Part shown: positions 34,876-44,106 of the stretch, in pieces
How the letters are laid out: every line of letters starts with the position of its first letter
How positions within the stretch are numbered: the stretch's first letter is position 1
Notes under the pieces: model-generated
Seen by the model: the letters and a program-made list of their open reading frames with translations, nothing else
The model's database searches: none
Told to the model about the DNA's origin: nothing
Translations under genes and position numbers: made by a program
NCBI GenBank assembly: GCA_030690315.1
Contig: JAUYGY010000010.1
Span: 1 to 64,000 of the forward strand
Source: Aequorivita sp.
Lineage (GTDB): Bacteria > Bacteroidota > Bacteroidia > Flavobacteriales > Flavobacteriaceae
Reading direction: 5' to 3'
Length of the DNA stretch: 64,000 nt

Positions 34876-35136
34876 GTTTACAAATGTAAACAGGATGATT
34901 GATTTATTTTGATTACACTAGTAAACATATCTGACGGTAATCCATAGAAAATTAAAGAAATTGAATTGATTTTATATCATTTGAAATTAAATTACTTATT
35001 ACTAGTTTCTTATGTATTGTTATATGAAGTTATAATTTCGACTACATTTAATATTATTAACTGTTTAATCATATTTAGATTAAAATAATTTACATTTGTA
35101 ACCGTTATTTATTTTATAAATTAGTTACAATGGTAA
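34876..35136. promoter_or_regulatory. Four TTAC-N4-GTAA palindromes in the M14/XRE divergent promoter region
   Basis: The motif TTAC-N4-GTAA occurs at 34878-34889 (within the full palindrome GTTTACAAATGTAAAC at 34876-34891), 34913-34924, 35090-35101 and 35125-35136. The first contains, on the minus strand, the -7 box TACATTTG of the M14 gene. The third contains TACATTTG of the XRE gene on the plus strand. The fourth spans the XRE start codon. Such spacing suggests operator sites for the XRE regulator, acting on its own gene and on the divergent peptidase. The intervening sequence has no gene. Confidence 0.7.
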
Positions 35137-35552
35137 ACAGTGCGGATTTTGTAAAAAGGCTAGAAAAAATCCTTGAATATTACAGTATTTCGGCGACGGC
35201 TTTTGCTGAAAAAATGGATTTTAACCGCTCCACTATTTCACATTTGTTGTCCGGAAGAAATAAACCAAGTTTGGAATTCGTCTTGAAATTACTGCAAAAA
35301 TTCCCTGAAGTAGAAATGAATTGGTTGCTTTTAGGAAAGGGTTCCTTCCCTGCAATTTCTTCTGAGAATAAAAATATTTCAGTTACCCCAAAACAAAAGT
35401 TGGTTTCGACTCAGGAAAAACCGAAGGATCTTTTTTCTGAAGAGAATATCAATATTCAAAAAGATAATTCCCAAATAAATAAAAGTCCGAAGGAAATTGA
35501 AAGAATTGTTATTTTTTACCGTGATGGCAGTTTTAATGTTTACCAAAACTAA
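35130..35552 (+). CDS. XRE-family helix-turn-helix transcriptional regulator
   Basis: A 140-residue protein whose first 70 residues form a Cro/CI-type domain (FVKRLEKILEYYSISATAFAEKMDFNRSTISHLLSGRNKPSLEFVLKLLQKFPEV), followed by a polar linker (rich in Lys, Ser and Gln) and a C-terminal IERIVIFYRDGSFNVYQN tail. The architecture is that of the small flavobacterial XRE regulators with a C-terminal tail of unknown role. Four TTAC-N4-GTAA palindromes in and around its promoter point to autoregulation. The gene is followed by a small lipoprotein gene on the same strand. Confidence 0.9.
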   Translation: MVNSADFVKRLEKILEYYSISATAFAEKMDFNRSTISHLLSGRNKPSLEFVLKLLQKFPEVEMNWLLLGKGSFPAISSENKNISVTPKQKLVSTQEKPKDLFSEENINIQKDNSQINKSPKEIERIVIFYRDGSFNVYQN

Positions 35553-35595
35553 GTGGTGTCGGTAATTTTTCGGAAATTCGCATAAAATATTGAAA

Positions 35596-35967
35596 ATGCG
35601 TTTTTCTATACTTTTAGTCAGCTTGCTTTTTTTTTACAGTTGTTACGAAAGCGAACGTAATTGCTCAGACTTTAAAACTGGGACATTTGAATTTGAAGCC
35701 TTTTCCGGTACCGAGGTCTTCAAAACTACAATTGTTCGTAATGATTCCATTGAAATAGATTTCTTTGATGGAAAAAGTGACACTTCTTCAATACGGTGGA
35801 TAAATGACTGCGAGTATGTTTTGCAAAAAATACATCCAAAGAACCAAGCTGAAAAGAAGGCCGTACTAATCAAAATTTTAACTACCAATAAAAATAACTA
35901 CACCTTTGAATTTAGTGAGGTTGGGAAGACCAAGACGAGCAAGGCAACGGCTAGGAAAATAAAATAA
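35596..35967 (+). CDS. Small lipoprotein of unknown function
   Basis: A 123-residue protein with a lipoprotein signal (MRFSILLVSLLFFYSC, Cys16) and a beta-rich mature part (FKTGTFEFEAFSGTEVFKTTIVRN, WINDCEYVLQKIHPKN, TFEFSEVGKTKTS). I believe such short one-domain lipoproteins recur in Flavobacteriaceae, possibly related to DNA topoisomerase-associated DUF proteins, but I cannot name it. The ATG at 35596 is preferred to an in-frame TTG two codons upstream. It lies 43 bp after the XRE gene. Confidence 0.75.
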   Translation: MRFSILLVSLLFFYSCYESERNCSDFKTGTFEFEAFSGTEVFKTTIVRNDSIEIDFFDGKSDTSSIRWINDCEYVLQKIHPKNQAEKKAVLIKILTTNKNNYTFEFSEVGKTKTSKATARKIK

Positions 35968-36080
35968 TCCTTTTAAAATTATATGCTGTATTGAGCAATG
36001 GCTGTAGCTGAAAGTTCTTACTTGTGGAATTCCAGTTTTTTTGTGTGTATAATCTTCCTGTATTTATTGGATTATAGCAA

Positions 36081-38138
36081 TCAAGAAAAATATTTGTTCA
36101 AAATAGTAAAGAGGGTTTCCTGTTGAATTGGTTTGGTTAGATAATCATTCATTCCCGCTTTTATTCCGCGTTCAATGGCTTCTTTGGTTACATCTGCAGA
36201 AAATCCTAAGATGACAGCGGTATTGTCAATTTTCCGCAAATGCTGTACTATTTCAAAGCCATCTTTACCGGGCATATGGACGTCCATAAAAATAAGATCA
36301 TAATGACGGGATGCACATTTCATTAACGCATCGTCTCCATCCTTGGAAAAATCTGGTTCAATATTACTTTTTGAGAGTATTTTTGCCAATATTTTTTGAT
36401 TCAGAAGGTTATCATCTACAATCAAAACATTTAAATAATCAAGATTTTTATATTTTCTTAATTTTCTGTTTTCGTTTTGCCTCTCAACTTTAGGAAATTC
36501 CAGTGATACAGTAAAAGTAGTCCCTTCCCCTATTTTGCTTTGCACTTCAATTGTTCCATTCATCAACTCAACAAGTGTTTTAGTGATAGCAAGGCCCAAG
36601 CCGCTACCTTGGTGTTTTTTAGTGATTCCAAAATCCAATTGTTTAAATCTTTCAAAAATAACATCAATTTTTGAAGGATCTATACCCATCCCCGAATCTG
36701 ACACTTTCAATTTAATTTTCAACTTGTTGTTTTCTACCTTTTCTTCATAAAAAACGGTTATTGAACCTTCCTCCGTAAATTTTGCGGCATTGCTTATTAG
36801 GTTCGTGAATATTTGTTCAGTGCGCGAAACATCGCCCAGGACGTTTTTTGGTTCTTTAATGGTCGTAAAATTCGTATTTAGCTCAATCCCTTTTATTTTT
36901 GCTGCTGAAGTATATATTTCCACAATTTTTTGAAGCGCTATAAATGGACTGAAAACTTCGGTTGATAGCTCTACTTTCCCAGATTCAATTTTATCAATGT
37001 GAAGGATATTGTTCACTAGGTTTAGCAATATTCTTGACGAATTTTGCATCAATGTCAAAAATTCTTTTTCACTGTTGGAAAGTCGTTTTCCTTCTAAAAT
37101 CTCAGAAATACTAAGGATTGCGCTTAACGGTGTTCTTATTTCGTGGCTCATATTCGAAAGAAATTGGGTTTTGGCCTTGGAGGCATCTTCTGCTCTAATT
37201 CTTTCTTTTTCTAGTTCTTCATTAAGCCCATTCAGTCTTTGGTTCATTAGCTTATACTCTTGCGATTGCTTTTTTGCCAGTAGAAAGGAATAAGCTAACA
37301 GTCCTATAAGAAATGACAAAAAAATACCAAGTGCAAATATGAAGTTTTGTAATGTGGTGGCTTTTAATTCGTTATCGGAATTAAACATAAATTCAAATTT
37401 CCACGCTCCCTCATTTCTATCCTTAATTGGATTTAAGCGTTGTGTATAAATTTGATCGGCTTTAAAAATCTCAGGTTTTGGATTATTGTAACTGTAAAAA
37501 ATATTGCCCACATCATCTTTAACCTGTACACTGAAAAGATTTTGTTTGGAACTAATATTATCAAACTGGCTTTTAAAATCCATTCCAGCAGAAATGGTTC
37601 CTTGAAAATTGCGATCGTAATAAATGGGCACATCCACTAAAAATGCTTTTCCATTTTGGGTGAGATCTACCCAGGAAGTTATGTTTATCAACGTATCTTT
37701 AGAATTTCCTATCCAACTTCCATAACGATATCCAACTGTCTTTATATCTAACTTATAGGCTTTTATGTTCGGCTCAAATGGAGCTATAAAATTTATTACT
37801 CCGGTACTGTCAATGTACTCGATAAATTTAATGCTCTGATTTTGCTTGATAATTCTTTCGGTATCAGACTTCAAGTATGTTTTAAATTTGCCATTACTCT
37901 CTACTATTCGATCGCGCATATCTTCCAAAGAAATAATATTATGGCGAATTATATTCTTAAAATCCTGATAGGTTAAATCGCCCGCAATATCCAATTGCTG
38001 AAGCTTGGCATCTCTTTGATCATTAATAGTTCTGTAATAGCTCAACAAACATAATGCAGACAGAAACATGAATAATAGAAGGGAAAGCAAGGCAAATTTA
38101 CTTTTTCTGAAAAGGTCAAAAAGGTCGTTTGGAAGCAT
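36081..38138 (-). CDS. Hybrid sensor histidine kinase with receiver domain
   Basis: A 685-residue membrane sensor. Helices at about residues 15-34 and 266-287 flank an extracellular sensor region with no obvious signature beyond a Cache-like fold. HisKA carries His332 in FLSNMSHEIRTPLSA. HATPase_c has NLISNAAKFTEEG, DSGMGID and GSGLGLAITK. The C-terminal receiver domain carries Asp619 (IFMDVHMPGKDGFE). It is an orphan hybrid: no response regulator adjoins. The signal is unknown. It is transcribed on the same strand as, but 45 bp away from, mscL. Confidence 0.95.
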   Translation of the reverse strand: MLPNDLFDLFRKSKFALLSLLLFMFLSALCLLSYYRTINDQRDAKLQQLDIAGDLTYQDFKNIIRHNIISLEDMRDRIVESNGKFKTYLKSDTERIIKQNQSIKFIEYIDSTGVINFIAPFEPNIKAYKLDIKTVGYRYGSWIGNSKDTLINITSWVDLTQNGKAFLVDVPIYYDRNFQGTISAGMDFKSQFDNISSKQNLFSVQVKDDVGNIFYSYNNPKPEIFKADQIYTQRLNPIKDRNEGAWKFEFMFNSDNELKATTLQNFIFALGIFLSFLIGLLAYSFLLAKKQSQEYKLMNQRLNGLNEELEKERIRAEDASKAKTQFLSNMSHEIRTPLSAILSISEILEGKRLSNSEKEFLTLMQNSSRILLNLVNNILHIDKIESGKVELSTEVFSPFIALQKIVEIYTSAAKIKGIELNTNFTTIKEPKNVLGDVSRTEQIFTNLISNAAKFTEEGSITVFYEEKVENNKLKIKLKVSDSGMGIDPSKIDVIFERFKQLDFGITKKHQGSGLGLAITKTLVELMNGTIEVQSKIGEGTTFTVSLEFPKVERQNENRKLRKYKNLDYLNVLIVDDNLLNQKILAKILSKSNIEPDFSKDGDDALMKCASRHYDLIFMDVHMPGKDGFEIVQHLRKIDNTAVILGFSADVTKEAIERGIKAGMNDYLTKPIQQETLFTILNKYFS

Positions 38139-38183
38139 CTTGAAAGTTACTAAAAGATTAGCTTTTATGTTGCTTCGTTAAAG

Positions 38184-38615
38184 CTAATTTGAAGTGTTGT
38201 TCTTTAAAAGGGCATTTTGCTCTTCCATCAGTTTTTCAATATTCGCGAGAATTTGAATGTCCTTGGGGGTTTCAACAGTTTTATCCTGTGGGTCTTCAGC
38301 CTTTTTCTTGAATCGATTCATAAATTTTATCACAATAAAAATGGTAAATGCTATAATAAAAAAATCAATTAAAACCTCAGTCAACTCACCATAACCAATT
38401 GCCACCTCTTCAGAAACATCGGTTGCCGGACGAAGTACATATTTTTTGTTTGCAAGGTTAACCCCGTCCGTTAGAAGCGACAGCGGCGGCATCACTATTT
38501 TTTTAACTATTGTACTAATAACATCATTAAAGGCTGTACCGATAACAATACCTATGGCCATATCAATCATATTGCCTTTAATGGCAAAACTTTTAAACTC
38601 CTGGAAAAACCTCAT
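38184..38615 (-). CDS. mscL: Large-conductance mechanosensitive channel MscL
   Basis: Homopentameric channel that opens under membrane tension to release solutes on hypo-osmotic shock. The 143-residue protein has MRFFQEFKSFAIKGNMIDMAIGIVIGTAFNDVISTIVKKIVMPPL, where the first helix and gate (GNMIDMAIGIVIG) are near residues 14-33, a second helix (LIDFFIIAFTIFIVIKFMN) near 80-100, and the charged C-terminal bundle. It follows cmk by 70 bp on the same strand. Confidence 0.96.
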   Translation of the reverse strand: MRFFQEFKSFAIKGNMIDMAIGIVIGTAFNDVISTIVKKIVMPPLSLLTDGVNLANKKYVLRPATDVSEEVAIGYGELTEVLIDFFIIAFTIFIVIKFMNRFKKKAEDPQDKTVETPKDIQILANIEKLMEEQNALLKNNTSN

Positions 38616-38687
38616 TTTTTTTATTTTAAAGAAAGGCCAAGTATAGAAAAGATTTAAGAAAAAAGAAAACCTGGTTTAAGGAAATTT

Positions 38688-39383
38688 TTAAATGCGCCCA
38701 GCAATGCGGTCTTTCGCCAATTGTAGTACGGTGTGAAATTGATCGTCGAGATTCATTTCAGAATTGTCAATTTCAATAGCATCCGCGGCTTTAACTAAGG
38801 GTGAATCCTCGCGGGTAGTATCCATATAATCGCGATCCTCAATATTTTTAAGTACATCCTCAAATGCAACTGCATCTCCCCGATCCAAAAGTTCTTTATA
38901 GCGTCTTTGGGCACGTTCTTTTGCGGAAGCATTCATGAAAATTTTTAGTTCAGCATTTGGGAAAACTACGGTGCCTATATCACGACCATCCATAACCACG
39001 CCTTTTTCCAGCCCCATTAGCTGTTGCTGTGCAACTAATTTTAAACGCACCTCATAAATAGTTGCAATAGGACTTACAAATTCTGAAACCTCAAGAGTTC
39101 GAATTTTACTTTCAACATCTTTTCCGTTCAAAAAAATATGGGCTTTCTGCCAGCCAACTTCTTTGTGAAATTTTAATTTAATTGAAGGAAGACTTTCCTT
39201 CAATTTTACAATATCAAAATGATCCTTGGAAATAATATTGTTTTGCATGGCAAAAAGCGTCACGGCACGATACATTGCCCCACTGTCCACATAAACATAG
39301 CCCAGATAATCTGCCAGTTGTTTTGCAACCGTGCTTTTTCCGGTGGAAGAATATCCGTCAATGGCAATGGTAATTTTTGTCAT
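38688..39383 (-). CDS. cmk: Cytidylate kinase
   Basis: Phosphorylates CMP and dCMP with ATP in pyrimidine salvage. The 231-residue protein has the P-loop GYSSTGKSTVAKQLA near residue 10, the YVDSGAMYRAVTLFA substrate loop, and the GRDIGTVVFPNAELKIFMNASAKERAQRRYKE block with the LID region. Its start overlaps the porQ stop codon by one base (TAATG), so cmk may be coupled to the type IX secretion gene porQ; I recall this pair as common in Bacteroidota. Confidence 0.97.
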   Translation of the reverse strand: MTKITIAIDGYSSTGKSTVAKQLADYLGYVYVDSGAMYRAVTLFAMQNNIISKDHFDIVKLKESLPSIKLKFHKEVGWQKAHIFLNGKDVESKIRTLEVSEFVSPIATIYEVRLKLVAQQQLMGLEKGVVMDGRDIGTVVFPNAELKIFMNASAKERAQRRYKELLDRGDAVAFEDVLKNIEDRDYMDTTREDSPLVKAADAIEIDNSEMNLDDQFHTVLQLAKDRIAGRI

Positions 39384-40402
39384 TATTGAAGATCTATATT
39401 CAGCCCGAAAAAGCTGGATGAAGCTGCCGTGCTATATTTTGAATAGGAATAACTTAAGCGAAGTTTATTCAACTTAATGCCAAAACCAGCACTTAAACCT
39501 GCGAAAGCACGCTTTTCAACAATTCGCAACTCCTCACCTCGCCGGAAATTATATCCCAAGCGAATATTAAAACCGCTTTCGGGGAAAAGTTCTATCCCAG
39601 CAATCGCGTGCCGAAATGTGTTATCGATAAAATTGATGTTTTCTTTTTTGGTATTGCCCTCAAGATCTGTCTCCTCTCTTGATGGATTAGAAAAGGCAAC
39701 GTTCCATTGCTGCATGTTTTCAAAGGTTAAATGCCACCGAATGGGAATATTTTCCAAAGTTTGGGAAATCCCGAAAATCAACTCAAAGGGCAATGGTTCA
39801 TACTCCACGTGATAGGGCGTAAATTGCGTTCCAAGATTTCGGGCAACACCCGTAATTTGAAGATCCCAATCTTCATAAACATACATTAAACCAATATCCA
39901 ATGCCCCTCCGAAGGAAGAATAGTTTTCAAGTTTCGAAGAAATAAGTTTTACGTTTACCCCTACGTGGAAATTTGTAAATGCAATGTTCCTTGCATGGCC
40001 AATAGATAGAGCAACTTCACCCCCGCTGAAACTACTTGTGGGGTTTCCTGCTTCGTCGTAACCATCAAATTTTCCGTAATTTATGTAGGTAACTCCCGCA
40101 TGCAAAACCTGTGTTCTTCTATCCCATAGATAGGCGTAAGCCACGGTTCCATAGTTTACGTCGCCAATATAGTTTGTGTAGTTTAGGGATAATTGATTGT
40201 CCATCGCGGGGTTGATACTCGCGGGGTTGAACAAGGGCTGTGTGGGGTCGTAATCATAATTGGTAACCACTTTTCCTCCCAATGCCGCCATCCGGGGGCT
40301 GTTCACCAAATTTAGAAATTGATACGTTGCTTTACCGCCTATCTGGGCCGCTAAAAGGTGAGATAAAAAAAGTGAAACAATTAAGAAAACCTTTTGGGTC
40401 AT
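39383..40402 (-). CDS. porQ: Type IX secretion system protein PorQ
   Basis: Outer-membrane component of the type IX system, in Porphyromonas part of the attachment complex with PorU, PorV and PorZ. The 339-residue protein has a Sec signal peptide (QKVFLIVSLFLSHLLAAQ) and a beta-barrel pattern with alternating aromatics, including FLNLVNSPRMAALGGKVVTNYDYDP and the terminal LNKLRLSYSYSKYS and FFGLNIDLQ strands. The usual length is matched. It lies 217 bp downstream of lon and precedes cmk with a one-base overlap. Confidence 0.93.
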   Translation of the reverse strand: MTQKVFLIVSLFLSHLLAAQIGGKATYQFLNLVNSPRMAALGGKVVTNYDYDPTQPLFNPASINPAMDNQLSLNYTNYIGDVNYGTVAYAYLWDRRTQVLHAGVTYINYGKFDGYDEAGNPTSSFSGGEVALSIGHARNIAFTNFHVGVNVKLISSKLENYSSFGGALDIGLMYVYEDWDLQITGVARNLGTQFTPYHVEYEPLPFELIFGISQTLENIPIRWHLTFENMQQWNVAFSNPSREETDLEGNTKKENINFIDNTFRHAIAGIELFPESGFNIRLGYNFRRGEELRIVEKRAFAGLSAGFGIKLNKLRLSYSYSKYSTAASSSFFGLNIDLQ

Positions 40403-40619
40403 AGACGCGAGTTACCGTAACTAAAAACTAAACGAATGCAAGTATAATTTATTTTTGCAAAGGAAAGAAACATCGATGATTAATTTTTAAGAACATTTAG
40501 AAATCCAGAAGTTCTTATATCTATCCAATAAAAAACAAATATTATATTCAGATAAAATGATTGGTGATTAAGGTATAAAAAGAACAATTATACATTAATC
40601 ACCATTTTCAAAAAGTATT

Positions 40620-43070
40620 CTAAAGCTTTTTCGCGTTTTTCACTTTCTCTTTAGTAAGCGCTAAATCCAGTACATCGGCCATATCCTTCACATAGTGAAA
40701 TGTAAGTCCTTTTAAATATTCTGGATTTATTTCTTCTATATCGCTTTTGTTGTCTTCACAAAGAAGTATTTCTTTAATGCGGGCACGTTTGGCGGCAAGA
40801 ATTTTCTCCTTTATCCCGCCAACTGGCAAGACTTTTCCGCGAAGGGTAATTTCACCAGTCATGGCCATGGATTTCTTTACTTTCCGTTGTGTGAAAAGTG
40901 AAACCAATGACGTTAGCATCGTGATACCCGCGCTTGGCCCATCCTTTGGTGTGGCACCTTCCGGTACGTGAATGTGGACATTGTAGTTTTCAAAAATATC
41001 CGGATTTATACCCAATTGCTCAGCGTTGGATTTTATATATTCTAAAGCGATGGTTGCCGATTCCTTCATAACTTTCCCAAGGTTTCCTGTCATATTCAAA
41101 GTACCTTTTCCTTTGGAAAGTGTAGATTCTATAAACAGTATATCGCCGCCAACCCTGGTCCACGCAAGTCCTGTAACTACTCCGGCTACATCGTTGTTTT
41201 CATACTTATCACGTTCCATTTTTGGAGCACCCAAAACTTCAACAATAATTTTATTGGTTACTTTTATTACATATTCTTCCTCCATCGCAATTTTCATTGC
41301 TGCATAGCGGACCATTTTTGCAATTTGCTTTTCCAAGGAACGCACCCCACTTTCGCGGGTATAGCCTTCCACTATTTTTTCAAGCTGTGGTTTGGCAATT
41401 TTAAGGGCTTCGGGATTCATACCGTGTTCCTTTAATTGCTTTGGAAGCAAGTGGCGTTTTGCAATTTCAACCTTTTCTTCCACCGTATATCCCGTCACAT
41501 TTATAATTTCCATCCTGTCTAGCAAGGCTGGTTGAATGGTACTCAAACTATTGGAAGTTGCTATAAACATTACTTTTGAAAGGTCATAGCCGAGCTCCAA
41601 AAAGTTGTCGTAAAACGAATTGTTTTGCTCTGGATCAAGCACTTCAAGCATTGCAGAGGAAGGATCTCCCTGGTTGCCCGCTGAAATTTTATCTATTTCG
41701 TCCAAAACAAAAACCGGATTACTGGTTTCTGCTTTTTTAATGCTCTGAATAATTCTTCCGGGCATTGCACCAATATAAGTCTTTCTGTGCCCACGAATCT
41801 CGGCTTCATCACGGAGTCCACCCAAACTTATACGCACATATTTTCTACCCAACGCTTCTGCTACCGATTTTCCCAAGGAAGTTTTTCCTACTCCGGGAGG
41901 GCCATACAGACAGAGAATGGGTGACTTCATATCATTCCTCAATTTCAGTACTGCCAAGTATTCTATAATTCTTTTTTTAACGTCATCAAGGCCGTAGTGG
42001 TCTCTATCCAGAATTTTTCTGGCGCGTTTTAAATCGAATTTATCTTTGCTGTATTTATTCCAAGGGAGGTCTAAAATCAATTCCAAATAATTACGTTGAA
42101 TGCTGTATTCCGCAACTTGCGGATTCATTCGTTGCATTTTTGATAATTCTTTATTGAAATGTTTTTCAACTTCCTTGCTCCATTTCTTTTTCTTTGCACG
42201 CTGGTGCATTTCCTCCATTTCCTCTTCTGAAGATGAACCGCCCAATTCCTCTTGGATGGTTTTCATTTGCTGATGCAGAAAATACTCGCGCTGTTGTTGG
42301 TTTATATCACTCTGAACTTTAGATTGAATATCATTGCGAAGCGATAACTTCTGAATTTCCATATTCATATAGCGAAGTGTTTCCAGCGCACGATCTTTCA
42401 GATTGTTTATTTCCAACAGCGTTTGTTTTTCTTCAACTTCTATATTCAAATTTGAAGAAACAAAGTTGATAAGGAAACTGGGGCTTTCAATATTTTTAAT
42501 GGCAAAAGCCGCTTCCGAAGGGATATTCGGGCTTTCCTTAATTATTTTAAGCGCCATTTCCTTTATGGAATCTATAATCGCGCTAAACTCCTCGCTTTCC
42601 TTTTCAGGACGCGCTTCATCAACCTCGCGGATGGTAGCGGTCATGTACGGACTGGTTGTGAGAACTTCAGCAACTTCAAAGCGTTTTTTTCCTTGAATAA
42701 TTACCGTAGTGTTGCCATCGGGCATTTTTAGAACGCGAAGAATTTTTGCTACGGTTCCGATGGTATTTATATCATCTATTCCAGGCTCCTCTTCGTTTTC
42801 ATCTTTTTGCGAAACCACACCAATAACTTTATTTCCTTTGTTGGTTTCGTTTATAAGTTTTATTGATTTGTCCCGTCCGGCGGTAATGGGAATTACAACA
42901 CCGGGAAATAAAACCGTGTTTCGCAGTGGCAAAATGGGCAGTATTTTAGGAAGCTCTTCTTTGTGCATTGCGTCCTCATCTTCGGCGGACATTAACGGAA
43001 TAAATTCTGCATCTTCCTTTAAATCCTGAAATGACAACTTGTCTAACGATGTAAGTTTTGAATTGGCCAT
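40620..43070 (-). CDS. lon: ATP-dependent protease Lon
   Basis: Degrades misfolded and regulatory proteins in the cytoplasm. The 816-residue protein has the N-terminal LON domain ([19 protein letters not shown]), a coiled-coil arm, the AAA+ module with Walker [12 protein letters not shown] and Walker [10 protein letters not shown], and the C-terminal serine/lysine protease domain with Ser713 in DGPSAGITM and the Lys in [11 protein letters not shown] -7 box (TACATTTG) bracketed by an inverted repeat lies just upstream, suggesting regulation. Lon is transcribed toward porQ. Confidence 0.97.
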   Translation of the reverse strand: MANSKLTSLDKLSFQDLKEDAEFIPLMSAEDEDAMHKEELPKILPILPLRNTVLFPGVVIPITAGRDKSIKLINETNKGNKVIGVVSQKDENEEEPGIDDINTIGTVAKILRVLKMPDGNTTVIIQGKKRFEVAEVLTTSPYMTATIREVDEARPEKESEEFSAIIDSIKEMALKIIKESPNIPSEAAFAIKNIESPSFLINFVSSNLNIEVEEKQTLLEINNLKDRALETLRYMNMEIQKLSLRNDIQSKVQSDINQQQREYFLHQQMKTIQEELGGSSSEEEMEEMHQRAKKKKWSKEVEKHFNKELSKMQRMNPQVAEYSIQRNYLELILDLPWNKYSKDKFDLKRARKILDRDHYGLDDVKKRIIEYLAVLKLRNDMKSPILCLYGPPGVGKTSLGKSVAEALGRKYVRISLGGLRDEAEIRGHRKTYIGAMPGRIIQSIKKAETSNPVFVLDEIDKISAGNQGDPSSAMLEVLDPEQNNSFYDNFLELGYDLSKVMFIATSNSLSTIQPALLDRMEIINVTGYTVEEKVEIAKRHLLPKQLKEHGMNPEALKIAKPQLEKIVEGYTRESGVRSLEKQIAKMVRYAAMKIAMEEEYVIKVTNKIIVEVLGAPKMERDKYENNDVAGVVTGLAWTRVGGDILFIESTLSKGKGTLNMTGNLGKVMKESATIALEYIKSNAEQLGINPDIFENYNVHIHVPEGATPKDGPSAGITMLTSLVSLFTQRKVKKSMAMTGEITLRGKVLPVGGIKEKILAAKRARIKEILLCEDNKSDIEEINPEYLKGLTFHYVKDMADVLDLALTKEKVKNAKKL

Positions 43071-43082
43071 ATATTTATTTAG

Positions 43083-43116
43083 GACATTGTGTCACAAATG
43101 TAATGCACGCAATGTC
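43083..43116 (-). promoter_or_regulatory. Putative lon promoter flanked by an inverted repeat
   Basis: The minus strand carries TACATTTG (43102-43095), a good match to TAnnTTTG, about 25 nt upstream of the lon ATG. The inverted repeat GACATTG (43083-43089) / CAATGTC (43110-43116) flanks it, and GTGTCAC lies between. The surrounding TTACATTTGTGA is one base different from the XRE-region palindrome TTACATTTGTAA. Sites that bracket a -7 box often bind a repressor. No binding protein is identified here. Confidence 0.5.
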
Positions 43117-43298
43117 TTACTATTAAATTGTTTATGATTAATTTATGAAAGAGGTTGGCAATCAAATGTTTTAGCTCTCTTTTTAGGGTATAATTCAAGA
43201 GTTATGCCAGTTATAGATTTTTTCTACGGAAGTGTAACATCAGTATCAAAAAACTGTCTTTTAAGGAAATAACTATCTTTAATCAAAATTAAAAAACT

Positions 43299-44033
43299 AT
43301 GGCTACACTAACTAAAATCTCATTCGCATTGATGCTTTTCATTATAGGAAATCTTCAAATAAATGCACAAAACAGAAACAATACTTCCATAGAAGGAAGT
43401 GGGAATGTAATAACAAAAACTGTGAGCACCCAGCCTTATAGCGTGATCAATGTTTCAGGCTCTATGGATGTATTCCTTGAAAAAGGAAGTGAAGGAAACA
43501 TCAGCATAACTGCCGAAGATAATGTGCAGGACCGCATAGTAGTTGAATCGGACGGGGCAACCCTAACTATTTCAATGAAAAACAATACGTCCCTACGGAA
43601 TACCAAAAAAATTAAGATTACAGTTCCCTTTGAAGATATTTCAGAAATTTCCCTTCGCGGTTCGGGAAATGTGGAAGGAAAAGATATACTGAAAAGTAAT
43701 TCGCTTGCTTTAAACATCCAAGGTTCGGGACAAATAAAGGTTTCTGTTGAGGCAAATACGGTAGATGCACAGTTAAATGGCTCGGGCGATATGCAGCTTT
43801 CGGGCAAAGCGACGGCAGTGGAAGTGAAAACCACTGGCAGTGGGAATTTTGAAGGAAAAGAGTTGACTACAGATAATGCACAAATCTATATTTCAGGTTC
43901 TGGCGATTCATCAATATTTGCCAAAAATAGTTTAAAAGCTAGGATTCAAGGTTCGGGCTCTATTTTTTATGCCGGTAATCCAACAACCAATGATGTAAAG
44001 GTAATGGGTTCAGGAAAAGTAAAATCAATTTAA
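43299..44033 (+). CDS. Secreted head-GIN (DUF2807) domain protein
   Basis: A 244-residue protein with a Sec signal (KISFALMLFIIGNLQINAQ) and a beta-helix-like domain of repeated GSGxxxx motifs: GSGNV, GSGQI, GSGDM, GSGNF, GSGDS, GSGSI and GSGKV occur along its length. This pattern belongs to the head GIN domain family of Bacteroidota, often secreted or surface exposed and probably binding ligands or membranes. Function is unknown. It diverges from lon across 230 bp with no further gene. Confidence 0.88.
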   Translation: MATLTKISFALMLFIIGNLQINAQNRNNTSIEGSGNVITKTVSTQPYSVINVSGSMDVFLEKGSEGNISITAEDNVQDRIVVESDGATLTISMKNNTSLRNTKKIKITVPFEDISEISLRGSGNVEGKDILKSNSLALNIQGSGQIKVSVEANTVDAQLNGSGDMQLSGKATAVEVKTTGSGNFEGKELTTDNAQIYISGSGDSSIFAKNSLKARIQGSGSIFYAGNPTTNDVKVMGSGKVKSI

Positions 44034-44049
44034 AAAAAGCATTCAATTG

Positions 44050-44087
44050 AAAAAGCCGCTTTTAGAATTACTAAAAACGGCTTTTTA
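44050..44087. terminator. Bidirectional terminator between the head-GIN gene and the repeat lipoprotein gene
   Basis: AAAAAGCCG-C-TTTTAG pairs with CTAAAA-A-CGGCTTTTT around AATTA, with one mismatch, and both strands give a T-run after the stem. It serves the head-GIN gene and the converging lipoprotein gene. Confidence 0.9.
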
Positions 44088-44106
44088 TTATAATAAAAAT
44101 TTTTCT

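Noticed and set aside
34845..35129. A tRNA or small RNA in the M14-XRE spacer
   Set aside because: No cloverleaf could be drawn; the sequence is better explained by four TTAC-N4-GTAA operator-like sites and two -7 boxes.
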